Below, piece after piece: positions 31,906 through 39,752 of a stretch of DNA of 45,411 bases (positions within the stretch are counted from its first letter, which is position 1; each line of letters begins with the position of its first letter). A model generated the notes under the pieces. That model had not been told where the DNA came from, did no database searches, and was given only the letters and a program-made list of their open reading frames with translations. Source of the DNA: Ruminococcaceae bacterium UBA2854 (GTDB lineage: Bacteria; Bacillota; Clostridia; Oscillospirales; Acutalibacteraceae); assembly GCA_002350765.1 (NCBI GenBank), contig DEFK01000010.1:12735-58145 (forward strand), given 5' to 3'. Both the position numbers and the translations under genes were made by a program.

Positions 31906-33756
31906 TTATTTATTGTCGTCAACGTCTGTGAAGTCAGCGTCGTAAACGTTATCGGCGCCGCCCGCGGGATTACCCGCCTGCGGATTAGCGCCCATATCAG
32001 GGCCTGCCTGAGCTCCCTGGGGAGCCGCCTGCTGGTAAAGCTTAGCGCTTACATCATAGAGAGCCTTCTGTAAGTCCTCTTTAGCTGTGTCGATTAAGCC
32101 CTTGTCGTTCTTCGCTATAGCGTCCTTTAAAGCGGCTGTCTTAGCGGAAATAGTATCCTTGTCAGCCTGCTCGAGCTTATCACCGTTCTCGTTGATAAGC
32201 TTCTCAGCCTGGTAAACCATATTCTCGGCTTCGTTCTTAGCGTCGATTTCTTCTCTGCGCTTCTTATCCTCAGCGGCAAACTGCTCCGCTTCCTTAACAG
32301 CCTTGTCGATATCGTCCTTGCTCATATTTGAGGAGGATGAAATTGTAATCGCCTGCTCACGGCCTGTGCCGAGGTCTTTAGCGCTTACGTTAACGATACC
32401 GTTAGCGTCGATGTCGAAAGTAACCTCAATCTGAGGTACGCCTCTCATAGCGGGAGCGATTCCCGTAAGGGCGAAAAGTCCGAGCTGCTTATTATCTCTA
32501 GCGAACTCACGCTCACCCTGGAGAACGTTAATCTCAACCTGTGTCTGGTTATCAGCCGCGGTGGAGAAAATCTGGCTCTTCTTAGTCGGGATGGTAGTAT
32601 TTCTGTCGATAATCTTTGTCATTACTCCGCCCATTGTTTCAACGCCGAGTGAAAGAGGAGTAACGTCGAGGAGAAGAAGTCCGTCAACCTCTCCGCCGAG
32701 TACGCCCGCCTGAATAGCCGCGCCGATAGCAACACATTCGTCGGGGTTAATTCCCTTAAACGGATCCTTGCCGATAAGCTTCTTAACAGCTTCCTGTACA
32801 GCGGGGATTCTTGAAGAACCGCCGACCATAAGAACCTTGTCGATTTCGCCTATCTGTAAACCTGAGTCGGAAAGCGCTGAACGTACGGGACCCATTGTCG
32901 CCTCTACGAGGTCGGCTGTAAGCTCGTCGAACTTAGCTCTTGTAAGAGTTAAATCCATATGCTTAGGACCTGTAGCGTCAGCAGTAATAAACGGAAGATT
33001 AATAGCCGCCTGAGTAACGCCCGAAAGCTCGATTTTAGCTTTTTCGGCAGCGTCCTTTAATCTCTGCATAGCCATTTTATCGGAGCTTAAATCTACTCCG
33101 TCGGATGTCTTAAATTCCTGTACCATCCAGTCGATAATTCTCTTGTCGAAGTCGTCGCCGCCGAGACGGTTATTACCCGCGGTAGCTAAAACTTCCTGAA
33201 CGCCGTCGCCCATTTCGATAATACTTACATCGAAAGTACCGCCGCCGAGGTCGTATACCATAACCTTCTGGTCGTTTTCTTTATCTACGCCGTAGGATAA
33301 AGCCGCCGCTGTAGGCTCGTTGATAATACGCTTAACGTCGAGTCCCGCGATTTTACCCGCGTCCTTTGTAGCCTGACGCTGAGCGTCTGTAAAGTATGCG
33401 GGAACTGTAATAACAGCCTGTGTAACAGTTTCGCCGAGATAAGCCTCCGCGTCAGCCTTAAGCTTCTGGAGAATCATAGCGGAAATTTCCTGGGGAGTAA
33501 AGTTCTTGCCGTCGATATTTACCTTATAGGCAGAACCCATTTCTCTCTTGATTGAGGAAACTGTCTTATCGGGGTTTGTGATAGCCTGGCGCTTAGCGAC
33601 CTGACCTACCATTCTCTCGCCGTCCTTAGAGAAAGCCACTACGGACGGAGTTGTTCTCGAACCTTCCGCGTTAGCGATTACAACGGGCTCGCCGCCTTCG
33701 ATTACCGCTACGCATGAATTTGTTGTACCTAAGTCTATACCTATTGTTTTTGCCAT
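31906..33756 (-). CDS. dnaK: Chaperone DnaK (Hsp70)
   Basis: ATP-dependent folding chaperone. It has 616 residues. N-terminal IGIDLGTTNSCVAV, phosphate-2 motif VYDLGGGTFDVSI, adenosine motif VLMVGGSSRIPAVQ, then the substrate-binding beta domain (VTPLSLGVETMGGVM) and helical lid ending in an Ala/Gly/Gln-rich tail and DADFTDVDDNK. Clear Gram-positive type: the insertion found in the proteobacterial ATPase domain is absent. GGAGG precedes ATG. Third gene of the hrcA-grpE-dnaK operon. Confidence 0.99.
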   Translation of the reverse strand: MAKTIGIDLGTTNSCVAVIEGGEPVVIANAEGSRTTPSVVAFSKDGERMVGQVAKRQAITNPDKTVSSIKREMGSAYKVNIDGKNFTPQEISAMILQKLKADAEAYLGETVTQAVITVPAYFTDAQRQATKDAGKIAGLDVKRIINEPTAAALSYGVDKENDQKVMVYDLGGGTFDVSIIEMGDGVQEVLATAGNNRLGGDDFDKRIIDWMVQEFKTSDGVDLSSDKMAMQRLKDAAEKAKIELSGVTQAAINLPFITADATGPKHMDLTLTRAKFDELTADLVEATMGPVRSALSDSGLQIGEIDKVLMVGGSSRIPAVQEAVKKLIGKDPFKGINPDECVAIGAAIQAGVLGGEVDGLLLLDVTPLSLGVETMGGVMTKIIDRNTTIPTKKSQIFSTAADNQTQVEINVLQGEREFARDNKQLGLFALTGIAPAMRGVPQIEVTFDIDANGIVNVSAKDLGTGREQAITISSSSNMSKDDIDKAVKEAEQFAAEDKKRREEIDAKNEAENMVYQAEKLINENGDKLEQADKDTISAKTAALKDAIAKNDKGLIDTAKEDLQKALYDVSAKLYQQAAPQGAQAGPDMGANPQAGNPAGGADNVYDADFTDVDDNK

Positions 33757-33803
33757 AATAATTACCTCCGTAAAATATTTATTTAAAGTTTATTGTTGTT
33801 TTA

Positions 33804-34367
33804 TTAATCGCAGTTGGCGACCTGCACCATCGCGTGGCGAATTATTTTATCGCCGAGTTTGTATCCCTTCTGGAACACGGCGGAGATTTTGTTTTCCTCA
33901 AAATCCTCGCTTTCGATTTTAGCGACAGCGTTGTGGAGATTAGGATCGAAATCGTCGCCTACCTCGCAAAACGCCTCAACCTTCAGCTTTTCGAGCGAAT
34001 TCTTCAGCTGGGTTGCAACCAGCTCTATTCCCTTTTTAAATTCCTCGGGAACGTCCTCTAAATTCTGTGTAGCCATTGTAAGGCTGTCGGCTACGGGTAA
34101 AAGCTCCTCTACCGCTTTAGCCGTAGCGTCGTCGTAGATGCCGAGCTTTTCGGAAGAAGTGCGCTTACGGTAGTTGTCGTACTCGGCGGCAAGCCTCATA
34201 CGCTTATCCTTTTCCTCCGCAAGTTCTTTTTCAAGCTGTTCGATTTTTTCGGCGGATTTACTTTTCTTAGTCTTTTTCTTATCCGCTTTCTTCTCTTCTT
34301 TATCAACCTTTTCCTCTACCGCTTCCTCGGCGGCTTCGGCGGTCTCCTTAGTTTTTTCGTCAGCCAT
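33804..34367 (-). CDS. grpE: Nucleotide exchange factor GrpE
   Basis: Releases ADP from DnaK. It has 187 residues: a Lys/Glu-rich N-terminal coil (about 1-60), a long helix (EQLEKELAEEKDKRMRLAAEYDNYRKRT), then the beta-wing domain ending HNAVAKIESEDFEENKISAVFQKGYKLGDKIIRHAMVQVAN, the GrpE signature. It lies 4 nt after hrcA and 47 nt before dnaK. Confidence 0.97.
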   Translation of the reverse strand: MADEKTKETAEAAEEAVEEKVDKEEKKADKKKTKKSKSAEKIEQLEKELAEEKDKRMRLAAEYDNYRKRTSSEKLGIYDDATAKAVEELLPVADSLTMATQNLEDVPEEFKKGIELVATQLKNSLEKLKVEAFCEVGDDFDPNLHNAVAKIESEDFEENKISAVFQKGYKLGDKIIRHAMVQVANCD

Positions 34368-34371
34368 ATTA

Positions 34372-35403
34372 TCATCCCTTTCTCACTAATTCGCTAATAA
34401 GCTCCGAAACTACTTTCGAGGTGTATTCTATAATTGATATCGCCTTTTTGTAGTCGGTTCGTAGAGAACCTATCAGAGCAAGCGTACCCGCGGGCTGGTT
34501 TTCGATAGTATACCTCGCGCTTATTAACGCGCTTCGCCTTAACAGCGGCGAGGGGTTTTCGTTTCCTATATATACATTTGTACCGTCAGGCACATTACTC
34601 AGTATTTTTTCACACTCGCTGTTGTCGCCTAAAAACTCAAATATACTTCTCGCCGAAATCAAGTCAATTCCGCTTTGGTACAAAAGCTTGGTTGTACCCG
34701 AGGTATATATGTTTATTCCCGAGGCTTCCTCGCAGGCGTCCATAAGCGCTGTCAGCATATCGGGCATCAGCAGTCCGAGCTCTCCGAACGAAGCCGCGAA
34801 GGTCTGGGCGAACGGCTGATTAACCGAGCTCAGCGGTCTTCCCGCCAGAGCCTCGTTCAGCGAACGGTCGAACACGTTCAGCATCTCGGGCGTTATATCG
34901 AAGTCGCACCGAAACAGCCTGCTCTTTATCATTCCCGTTGAGGTTATAAGCACCATCATCGAGGTATAACGTCCGGTCTGCACGAATTTAACCCTGTGCA
35001 CTCGGGCGTTACCTCCCGTAGGAGTTGTCGCCGCGGCTACGGTACCGTTAAGCTCGGATAGAACCTCGGCGGCAGCTGTCAGTATACGCTCGGGAGCGTC
35101 ATAAGCGCTTTGGATACGGCTTTCTATATAACGCTTCACCCTGTCGTCGGGCTCCTCAGCCTCTAAGATATTATCAACATAATAACGGTAGCCCTCCTGC
35201 GTCGGGATACGTCCCGCCGAGGTATGGGGCTGAACCAGGAAGCCTTTTTCCGTTAAGTCCGCTAGCTCGTTTCGAATAGTAGCGGAGCTTACATTAAGCT
35301 GTCCCGAGTTCATCAGCGACTTTGAGCCGATAGGCTCGCCGCAAGCGATATAGTTTTCAATTACAGCAGCGAGGATTTTCTGTTTTCTTGGAGCAATTGT
35401 CAT
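34372..35403 (-). CDS. hrcA: Heat-inducible transcription repressor HrcA
   Basis: Represses the hrcA-grpE-dnaK operon by binding CIRCE. It has 343 residues. The N-terminal winged helix begins RKQKILAAVIENYIACGEPIGSKSL with NVSSATIRNELADLTEKGFL as recognition part, followed by the GAF-like core and RSALISARYTIENQPAGTLALIGSLRTDYKKAI typical of HrcA. AGGA lies 7 nt before ATG. A CIRCE element and strong promoter precede it, so it regulates itself. Confidence 0.98.
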   Translation of the reverse strand: MTIAPRKQKILAAVIENYIACGEPIGSKSLMNSGQLNVSSATIRNELADLTEKGFLVQPHTSAGRIPTQEGYRYYVDNILEAEEPDDRVKRYIESRIQSAYDAPERILTAAAEVLSELNGTVAAATTPTGGNARVHRVKFVQTGRYTSMMVLITSTGMIKSRLFRCDFDITPEMLNVFDRSLNEALAGRPLSSVNQPFAQTFAASFGELGLLMPDMLTALMDACEEASGINIYTSGTTKLLYQSGIDLISARSIFEFLGDNSECEKILSNVPDGTNVYIGNENPSPLLRRSALISARYTIENQPAGTLALIGSLRTDYKKAISIIEYTSKVVSELISELVRKG

Positions 35404-35439
35404 CGTATTTTCCTCGACTATTGTATTTATTTTTAGAAA

Positions 35440-35466
35440 TTAGCACTCTAAGACGTCGAGTGCTAA
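35440..35466 (-). promoter_or_regulatory. hrcA: CIRCE operator
   Basis: TTAGCACTC-N9-GAGTGCTAA, an exact match to the CIRCE consensus, lies 9 nt downstream of the predicted transcript start of the hrcA operon. HrcA bound here blocks transcription. Confidence 0.97.
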
Positions 35467-35480
35467 TTCTTACAATTAAT

Positions 35481-35509
35481 AATGTAGCACTAAAGTCAGA
35501 AAAAGTCAA
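35481..35509 (-). promoter_or_regulatory. hrcA: Sigma-A promoter of the hrcA-grpE-dnaK operon
   Basis: TTGACT (35504-35509), a 17-nt spacer and TACATT (35481-35486) on the minus strand, immediately upstream of CIRCE. It contains an extra half site TAGCACTAA within the spacer and -10 region. Confidence 0.75.
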
Positions 35510-35591
35510 TAGCATTCATAAAATTTTTTCTTTATTTTCACACAACGTACATTTTAAGCGGGTTAAACGAATTGAGAAATGTATATTTTTA

Positions 35592-35620
35592 TTGACTTTA
35601 GGGCGGTATCTCTCTATAAT
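35592..35620 (+). promoter_or_regulatory. Sigma-A promoter of the 86-aa membrane protein gene
   Basis: TTGACT (35592-35597), a 17-nt spacer and TATAAT (35615-35620), one mismatch from consensus. It shows that the earlier in-frame ATG at 35579 is not the start. Confidence 0.75.
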
Positions 35621-35641
35621 AATCTACAGAAGGTGATTATA

Positions 35642-35902
35642 ATGCAGATTTTAGACATAATGTATCTCGTTTTATGGGCAGGGCTCGGAGCCTACTGCTT
35701 GATAATGGCGAGGAAGCTAAGTCCTATACTATATATATTGGGCGGATTTTTCGCTTTTATGTTTATATGGTATCTGGTAAACGATTTAACAGCGGTCGAT
35801 ATGTTCGCGGGAACGTATAATTTTGTATTCAGAGGAATATGTCTTGTTTTCTTAGTCGTAGTTATAATAATGTATATTATGATTAAAAAAAGCAAAAAGT
35901 AA
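35642..35902 (+). CDS. Small three-helix membrane protein (86 aa)
   Basis: Not recognised. ATG lies 6 nt after AGAAGGTG. The product is almost entirely hydrophobic with three predicted helices (about 3-22, 27-45, 55-80) and ends in a basic IKKSKK tail, which puts the C-terminus inside. It is transcribed divergently from hrcA and alone. A near-consensus promoter implies good expression in growing cells. Function unknown; nothing in the context suggests one. Confidence 0.75.
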   Translation: MQILDIMYLVLWAGLGAYCLIMARKLSPILYILGGFFAFMFIWYLVNDLTAVDMFAGTYNFVFRGICLVFLVVVIIMYIMIKKSKK

Positions 35903-35952
35903 TAACCGCTTTAAATTTTTACAAGAAAATTGAAAAAATTTTTAAAAAAGGC

Positions 35953-35981
35953 TTGCAATTTACGAATAATAGTGTTATTAT
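35953..35981 (+). promoter_or_regulatory. rpsT: Promoter of rpsT
   Basis: TTGCAA (35953-35958), a 17-nt spacer and TATTAT (35976-35981); leader about 45 nt. Confidence 0.6.
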
Positions 35982-36034
35982 ACTATGTACGTGACTAAAG
36001 AAATAAGGATTTTCAATTTTAAGGAGGTGCGACA

Positions 36035-36295
36035 ATGCCTAACATTAAATCAGCTAAAAAGCGCGTTAAGGTTATTGCTACAAAAACAGCTCGTAATAAG
36101 GACACTAAGTCCGCTCTCAAAACTGCTATAAAGAAAGCTTATGTTGCTATCGAAAGTAACGCCGATAATAAGGCTGAGGCAGTTAGCTTTGCTGTAAAGA
36201 AGATTGACCAGGCTGCGGCTAAGGGTATTCTTCATAAGAATAAGGCAGCAAGAAGCAAGTCAAATCTCGCTAAGCGTCTTAACGCAAGCGCATAA
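36035..36295 (+). CDS. rpsT: 30S ribosomal protein S20
   Basis: 86 residues, very basic, of the helical S20 family: MPNIKSAKKRVKVIATKTARN at the start and AAAKGILHKNKAARSKSNLAKRLN at the end. The ribosome binding site AAGGAGGT is 7 nt before ATG. Monocistronic, with its own terminator. Confidence 0.98.
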   Translation: MPNIKSAKKRVKVIATKTARNKDTKSALKTAIKKAYVAIESNADNKAEAVSFAVKKIDQAAAKGILHKNKAARSKSNLAKRLNASA

Positions 36296-36312
36296 ATTTT
36301 GAAATTTATTTA

Positions 36313-36335
36313 TTCCCGGCCTTTTTGGTCGGGAA
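36313..36335 (+). terminator. rpsT: Terminator of rpsT
   Basis: TTCCCGGCC-TTTTT-GGTCGGGAA (one G-U pair) is followed by TTACTTTTTTG. Confidence 0.85.
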
Positions 36336-36370
36336 TTACTTTTTTGTAACTGTTTATTACAATAAAACTG

Positions 36371-36399
36371 TTGACTTTTTCTTTAAAACTGGTTATTAT
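36371..36399 (+). promoter_or_regulatory. Promoter of the 50-aa membrane peptide gene
   Basis: TTGACT (36371-36376), a 17-nt spacer and TATTAT (36394-36399); leader about 50 nt. Confidence 0.65.
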
Positions 36400-36457
36400 A
36401 AATATATATTAAATAAATAACTAATTATTGATAGATTAGTTCATCAGGAGGTTAATC

Positions 36458-36610
36458 ATGGCAAAAAAAAGTAGATTTGGTTTTATTATCGGTATCATCT
36501 CCTTCGTAGCCGCTGCGAGCGCGGCGCTTACAGCGTTCTTTATCATTCGCGAGAAAAAGAAAAAGGATGACGAGGAGCTTATGAACTACCTCGATTGCTC
36601 AATCGAATAA
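36458..36610 (+). CDS. Small membrane peptide (50 aa) with charged tail
   Basis: Starts ATG 7 nt after AGGAGG. The product begins MAKKSRFG, has one helix (FIIGIISFVAAASAALTAFFII, about 9-30), a highly charged segment (REKKKKDDEE) and ends MNYLDCSIE. The positive-inside rule is ambiguous because both sides carry lysines. It has its own near-consensus promoter and a terminator 8 nt after the stop, so it is a deliberate single-gene unit. No family recognised; small YtxH-like or membrane-anchor proteins are possible relatives. Confidence 0.72.
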   Translation: MAKKSRFGFIIGIISFVAAASAALTAFFIIREKKKKDDEELMNYLDCSIE

Positions 36611-36617
36611 AAATTTC

Positions 36618-36640
36618 GGTCGGACTTATTCAGTCCGACC
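36618..36640. terminator. Bidirectional terminator that also encodes the end of the Crp/Fnr gene
   Basis: GGTCGGACT and AGTCCGACC (9-bp stem, 5-nt loop) are followed by TTTTT on the plus strand and by GAAATTTTTATT on the minus strand. The last codons and the stop of the minus-strand regulator gene (Gly-Arg-Thr-Glu-stop) lie within the hairpin. Confidence 0.85.
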
Positions 36641-37282
36641 TTTTTGTACGTTGCTTATTAATCTCAGCTTTTCTGTATCGAGCAGTATTATTTTACCGTA
36701 ATCGGTAAATAAAAACCCTTTCCGCTTAAACTCGTTTAAGATCTTGCTGACCGTTACTCTCGACACTCCGACTATACCCGCGATTTCCTCGTGGGTATAA
36801 TTTACCGTCTTTTTTCCGTCCTCGACATTTACGCTCTGGAGCAAAAGCCTCGCTATACGCCCGTCCGCCTTCATAAACGCCATTGAGTCAATCTGCGCGG
36901 AGAGCTGGCGGATTCGAGTCGCCTGGATTTCGAGCAGCTCGAGAGCAAGCTCGGGCTTTTCTTTTATAAGCGATAGAAGCTTACTTTCGTCAACCGCTAC
37001 AAGCTCGAGATTCGTTAAAGCGTAAGCGGAGCTTATCCGCGGCATTTTATCGAAAAACGCCGCCTCTCCGAGTATCTCGCCGCCCGAAGCGGTCGAGAGC
37101 GTTTTTTCCATACCGTCGGGCGAGGTCATTACTACCTTTACCCTGCCCTTTTTAAGGTAGTAAAAACACCGAGCCTTATCGCCCTGGTGGTAAATAATCG
37201 AACCTTTCGGCAGTTTTTTTATACGAGCTTCGCTCTCGAAAATATCCTGTAGCTTTTTATTAAGATAAGAATTGCTGTTCAT
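36626..37282 (-). CDS. Crp/Fnr-family transcriptional regulator
   Basis: 218 residues. An N-terminal cyclic-nucleotide-binding-like beta barrel (about 15-130; GSIIYHQGDKARCFYYLKKGRVKV and GEILGEAAFFDKMPR) and a C-terminal winged helix (about 160-205; THEEIAGIVGVSRVTVSKILNEFKRKG). There is no N-terminal four-Cys cluster as in Fnr. The cAMP-contact Arg-Ser/Thr pair (RTA in E. coli Crp) is not clear, so the effector is unknown. In the recognition helix SRVTVSK, the Glu that reads the G of TGTGA in E. coli Crp is absent, which fits a TGTAA half-site. Such a site lies in its own upstream region, shared with leuC. Confidence 0.9.
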   Translation of the reverse strand: MNSNSYLNKKLQDIFESEARIKKLPKGSIIYHQGDKARCFYYLKKGRVKVVMTSPDGMEKTLSTASGGEILGEAAFFDKMPRISSAYALTNLELVAVDESKLLSLIKEKPELALELLEIQATRIRQLSAQIDSMAFMKADGRIARLLLQSVNVEDGKKTVNYTHEEIAGIVGVSRVTVSKILNEFKRKGFLFTDYGKIILLDTEKLRLISNVQKGRTE

Positions 37283-37308
37283 AACTTTATTTCCTTTAAT
37301 TTATTATT

Positions 37309-37334
37309 AAGATTGTAACATAGTTTACAATCTT
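37309..37334. promoter_or_regulatory. Crp-type operator between the regulator gene and leuC
   Basis: AAGATTGTAA-N6-TTACAATCTT is a perfect 10-bp dyad whose core TGTAA-N6-TTACA has Crp-family geometry. Its centre (37321.5) is 41.5 bp upstream of the leuC start predicted from TATAAT at 37351-37356, and it also covers the likely -35 (TTGTAA) of the divergent regulator gene. Confidence 0.65.
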
Positions 37335-37350
37335 TTGGCAATAGAAAAAA

Positions 37351-37356
37351 TATAAT
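37351..37356 (+). promoter_or_regulatory. leuC: leuC -10 box without a normal -35
   Basis: TATAAT at 37351-37356 has no acceptable -35 at 16-18 bp (CAATCT lies there). The predicted start is near 37363. The layout suits an activator-dependent promoter served by the dyad at 37309-37334. Confidence 0.5.
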
Positions 37357-37392
37357 TGAATTGAAATCGAAACTAAAAAAGGAGCGATAATT

Positions 37393-38658
37393 ATGGGAAT
37401 GACTATGTCTCAGAAAATTTTAGCCGCTCACGCGGGCTTACCCGAGGTTAAAGCGGGCCAGCTTATTGAGGCTAAACTGGACTTAGTTCTCGGCAACGAC
37501 GTAACAACGCCCGTTGCTATTAACGTATTCGAGGAAAACGGCGCGACCTCGGTATTTGACAATACAAAAATCGCGCTCATTATGGACCACTTTACACCGA
37601 ACAAGGATATTAAAGCGGCTACTCAGGTTCAGCAGAGCCGTAACTTCGCCGAGAAGTACAATATCACCAACTACCGCGATGTAGGCGAAATGGGAATTGA
37701 GCACGCGCTCTTACCCGAAATGGGATTGGTAGGTCCCGGATGTCTTTGCATCGGCGCCGACTCCCACACCTGTACATACGGCGCGTTAGGCGCGTTCTCC
37801 ACAGGCGTAGGTTCTACGGATATGTGCGCGGGTATGATAAGCGGAAAAGCCTGGTTCAAGGTTCCGTCCGCTATTAAGTTCAACTTAGTCGGCAAGCCTC
37901 AGGGCTACGTAGCGGGTAAGGACGTTATTCTGCATATTATCGGTAAAATCGGCGTTGACGGCGCGCTGTATAAATCTATGGAATTTACAGGCGAGGGCGT
38001 TAAGTATCTTAATATCGACGACAGACTTTGTATCGCGAATATGGCGATCGAGGCTGGCGCTAAAAACGGTATCTTCCCTGTTGATGACATTACCCGCGAA
38101 TACTGCGAAAACCGCTACCAGGGAACTCCCGTTGAGTTCGAGGCTGACGAGGACGCGGTTTACGACGAGGAATACACAATCGACCTTTCCGAAATCCGTC
38201 CGACGGTAGCGTTCCCGCATTTACCCGAGAACACTAAGACAGTAGACGAAATCGGCGACACCGAGGTTAAAATCGACCAGGTAGTAATCGGCTCGTGTAC
38301 CAACGGACGTATTTCCGACTTACGCGCGGCGGCTGATGTGCTTAAAGGCAAGAAGCTCGCCAAGGGTGTTCGCTGTATCGTAATCCCCGGAACTCAGAAA
38401 ATCTGGCTCCAGGCTATGCACGAAGGTCTTTTCGACATCTTCGTAGAAGCGGGCGCGATAGTATCAACTCCGACCTGCGGTCCCTGTCTCGGCGGTCATA
38501 TGGGAATATTAGCCGCTGGCGAAAGAGCGGTTTCCACTACAAACCGCAACTTCGTAGGACGTATGGGACACGTTGACAGCGAGGTTTATCTCGCGTCTCC
38601 CGCAGTAGCGGCGGCAAGCGCGGTTACGGGATATATCACAAATCCCGAGAAGATATAA
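37393..38658 (+). CDS. leuC: 3-isopropylmalate dehydratase large subunit
   Basis: With LeuD isomerises 2-isopropylmalate to 3-isopropylmalate in leucine synthesis. It has 421 residues, the shorter LeuC type found in Clostridia and archaea (homoaconitase-like). 4Fe-4S ligands are visible: SCTNGR (Cys302) and TCGPCLGGHMGILAAGE (Cys362, Cys365). IGADSHTCTYGALGAFSTGVGSTD is the conserved substrate-site region. GGAG lies about 8 nt before ATG. It is divergent from the Crp/Fnr regulator and 13 nt before leuD. leuA and leuB are not in the window. Confidence 0.97.
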   Translation: MGMTMSQKILAAHAGLPEVKAGQLIEAKLDLVLGNDVTTPVAINVFEENGATSVFDNTKIALIMDHFTPNKDIKAATQVQQSRNFAEKYNITNYRDVGEMGIEHALLPEMGLVGPGCLCIGADSHTCTYGALGAFSTGVGSTDMCAGMISGKAWFKVPSAIKFNLVGKPQGYVAGKDVILHIIGKIGVDGALYKSMEFTGEGVKYLNIDDRLCIANMAIEAGAKNGIFPVDDITREYCENRYQGTPVEFEADEDAVYDEEYTIDLSEIRPTVAFPHLPENTKTVDEIGDTEVKIDQVVIGSCTNGRISDLRAAADVLKGKKLAKGVRCIVIPGTQKIWLQAMHEGLFDIFVEAGAIVSTPTCGPCLGGHMGILAAGERAVSTTNRNFVGRMGHVDSEVYLASPAVAAASAVTGYITNPEKI

Positions 38659-38671
38659 GGAGGAACGATCT

Positions 38672-39154
38672 ATGCAGAACGCAAAAGGCAGAGTACATAA
38701 ATTCGGCGATAACGTAGACACGGACGTAATTATCCCCGCGCGTTATCTCAACACCGCCTCACACAAGGAGCTCGCCGCTCATTGTATGGAGGATATAGAC
38801 AAGGAATTTGTAAACAATGTAGCCGAGGGCGATATTATGGTCGCTACCAAAAACTTCGGCTGCGGTTCATCTCGTGAGCACGCTCCTATCGCAATTAAGG
38901 CGAGCGGAATAAGCTGTGTAATCGCGTCGAGCTTCGCGAGAATTTTCTACCGAAACTCTATTAATATCGGACTTCCGATTGTAGAATGTCCCGAAGCGGC
39001 TGAGGCTATTAACGACGGCGATACCGTATCGGTTGATTTCAACACAGGCGTTATCACCGACGAAACTACGGGCGAAAAGTTCCAGGGCGAACCCTTCCCC
39101 GAGTTTATTCAGAATATCATCGCCAAGGGCGGACTTATTAATTCGATTAAATAA
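38672..39154 (+). CDS. leuD: 3-isopropylmalate dehydratase small subunit
   Basis: 160 residues, swivel domain partner of LeuC. HKFGDNVDTDVIIPARYLN, the loop NFGCGSSREHAPIAIKASG and SFARIFYRNSINIGLP are family marks. AAGGAGG is 7 nt before ATG. Second and last gene of the operon. Confidence 0.97.
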   Translation: MQNAKGRVHKFGDNVDTDVIIPARYLNTASHKELAAHCMEDIDKEFVNNVAEGDIMVATKNFGCGSSREHAPIAIKASGISCVIASSFARIFYRNSINIGLPIVECPEAAEAINDGDTVSVDFNTGVITDETTGEKFQGEPFPEFIQNIIAKGGLINSIK

Positions 39155-39171
39155 TTAGTAATTTATATGCT

Positions 39172-39205
39172 AAAAAGCCGGGCAGAAAAATCTGTCCGGC
39201 TTTTT
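39172..39205 (+). terminator. Terminator of leuCD
   Basis: AAAAAGCCGGGCAGA-AAAA-TCTGTCCGGCTTTTT, a 15-bp stem with one G-U pair and a T-tract. Confidence 0.9.
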
Positions 39206-39281
39206 GTTGTCTTTACTTATCTTTTATAACTATATTATCTTCTTATAATAAACTATATTTCCTATAGCAATTGGACTATAA

Positions 39282-39752
39282 TTAAACGTCATAAATATTA
39301 TGTTTCAAAAAATATTTGTACGCCTTTCTTAAAATATTCTTTTTTTGTTTTTTAGTTGCTGAACTATCCCAATCTATTCCTTCGGCCCTTGTTCTCGCTC
39401 TCCAGCCCGAATTTATTGTTTTGATATTAGTTTCATAAACATCGGGATCAATGTCTTCCATTGTTCCGTCTTCGTTAATATAATATCCCCAACCATACAA
39501 ATCTGTAATAGGGTATAAAACATAAAAACACATTTTGCCGTTGCCGTCAAAATCATAAAACGCCACTTTATCAATGTTCCACGTGCTTCCGCTGTCACTG
39601 ACTTCTACATCCCATGCTTTCATATACTTATAAACAGTGTTAATGTATTTTTTATCAATTTCTGAAAGTTTTATCTCTTCCGGTTTAGATGAGCACGATG
39701 ACATGCAAATAATAATAGAAAGTAAAATCAAAACAGAGATTATTTTTTTCAT
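39282..39752 (-). CDS. Small lipoprotein of unknown function
   Basis: 156 residues. Signal with lipobox MSSC (Cys at about 20), then a soluble domain of about 130 residues (KLSEIDKKYINTVYKYMKAWDVEVSDSG..., FYDFDGNGKMCFYVLY) that I do not recognise. The DxDGNG phrase recalls a calcium-binding or VCBS-like turn and fits proteins described as having FG-GAP-like segments. The ATG at 39752 is chosen for GGAG 10 nt before it and because the lipobox follows at normal distance. It overlaps the zinc-ribbon gene by 4 nt (ATGA), so the two are coupled. Confidence 0.7.
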   Translation of the reverse strand: MKKIISVLILLSIIICMSSCSSKPEEIKLSEIDKKYINTVYKYMKAWDVEVSDSGSTWNIDKVAFYDFDGNGKMCFYVLYPITDLYGWGYYINEDGTMEDIDPDVYETNIKTINSGWRARTRAEGIDWDSSATKKQKKNILRKAYKYFLKHNIYDV

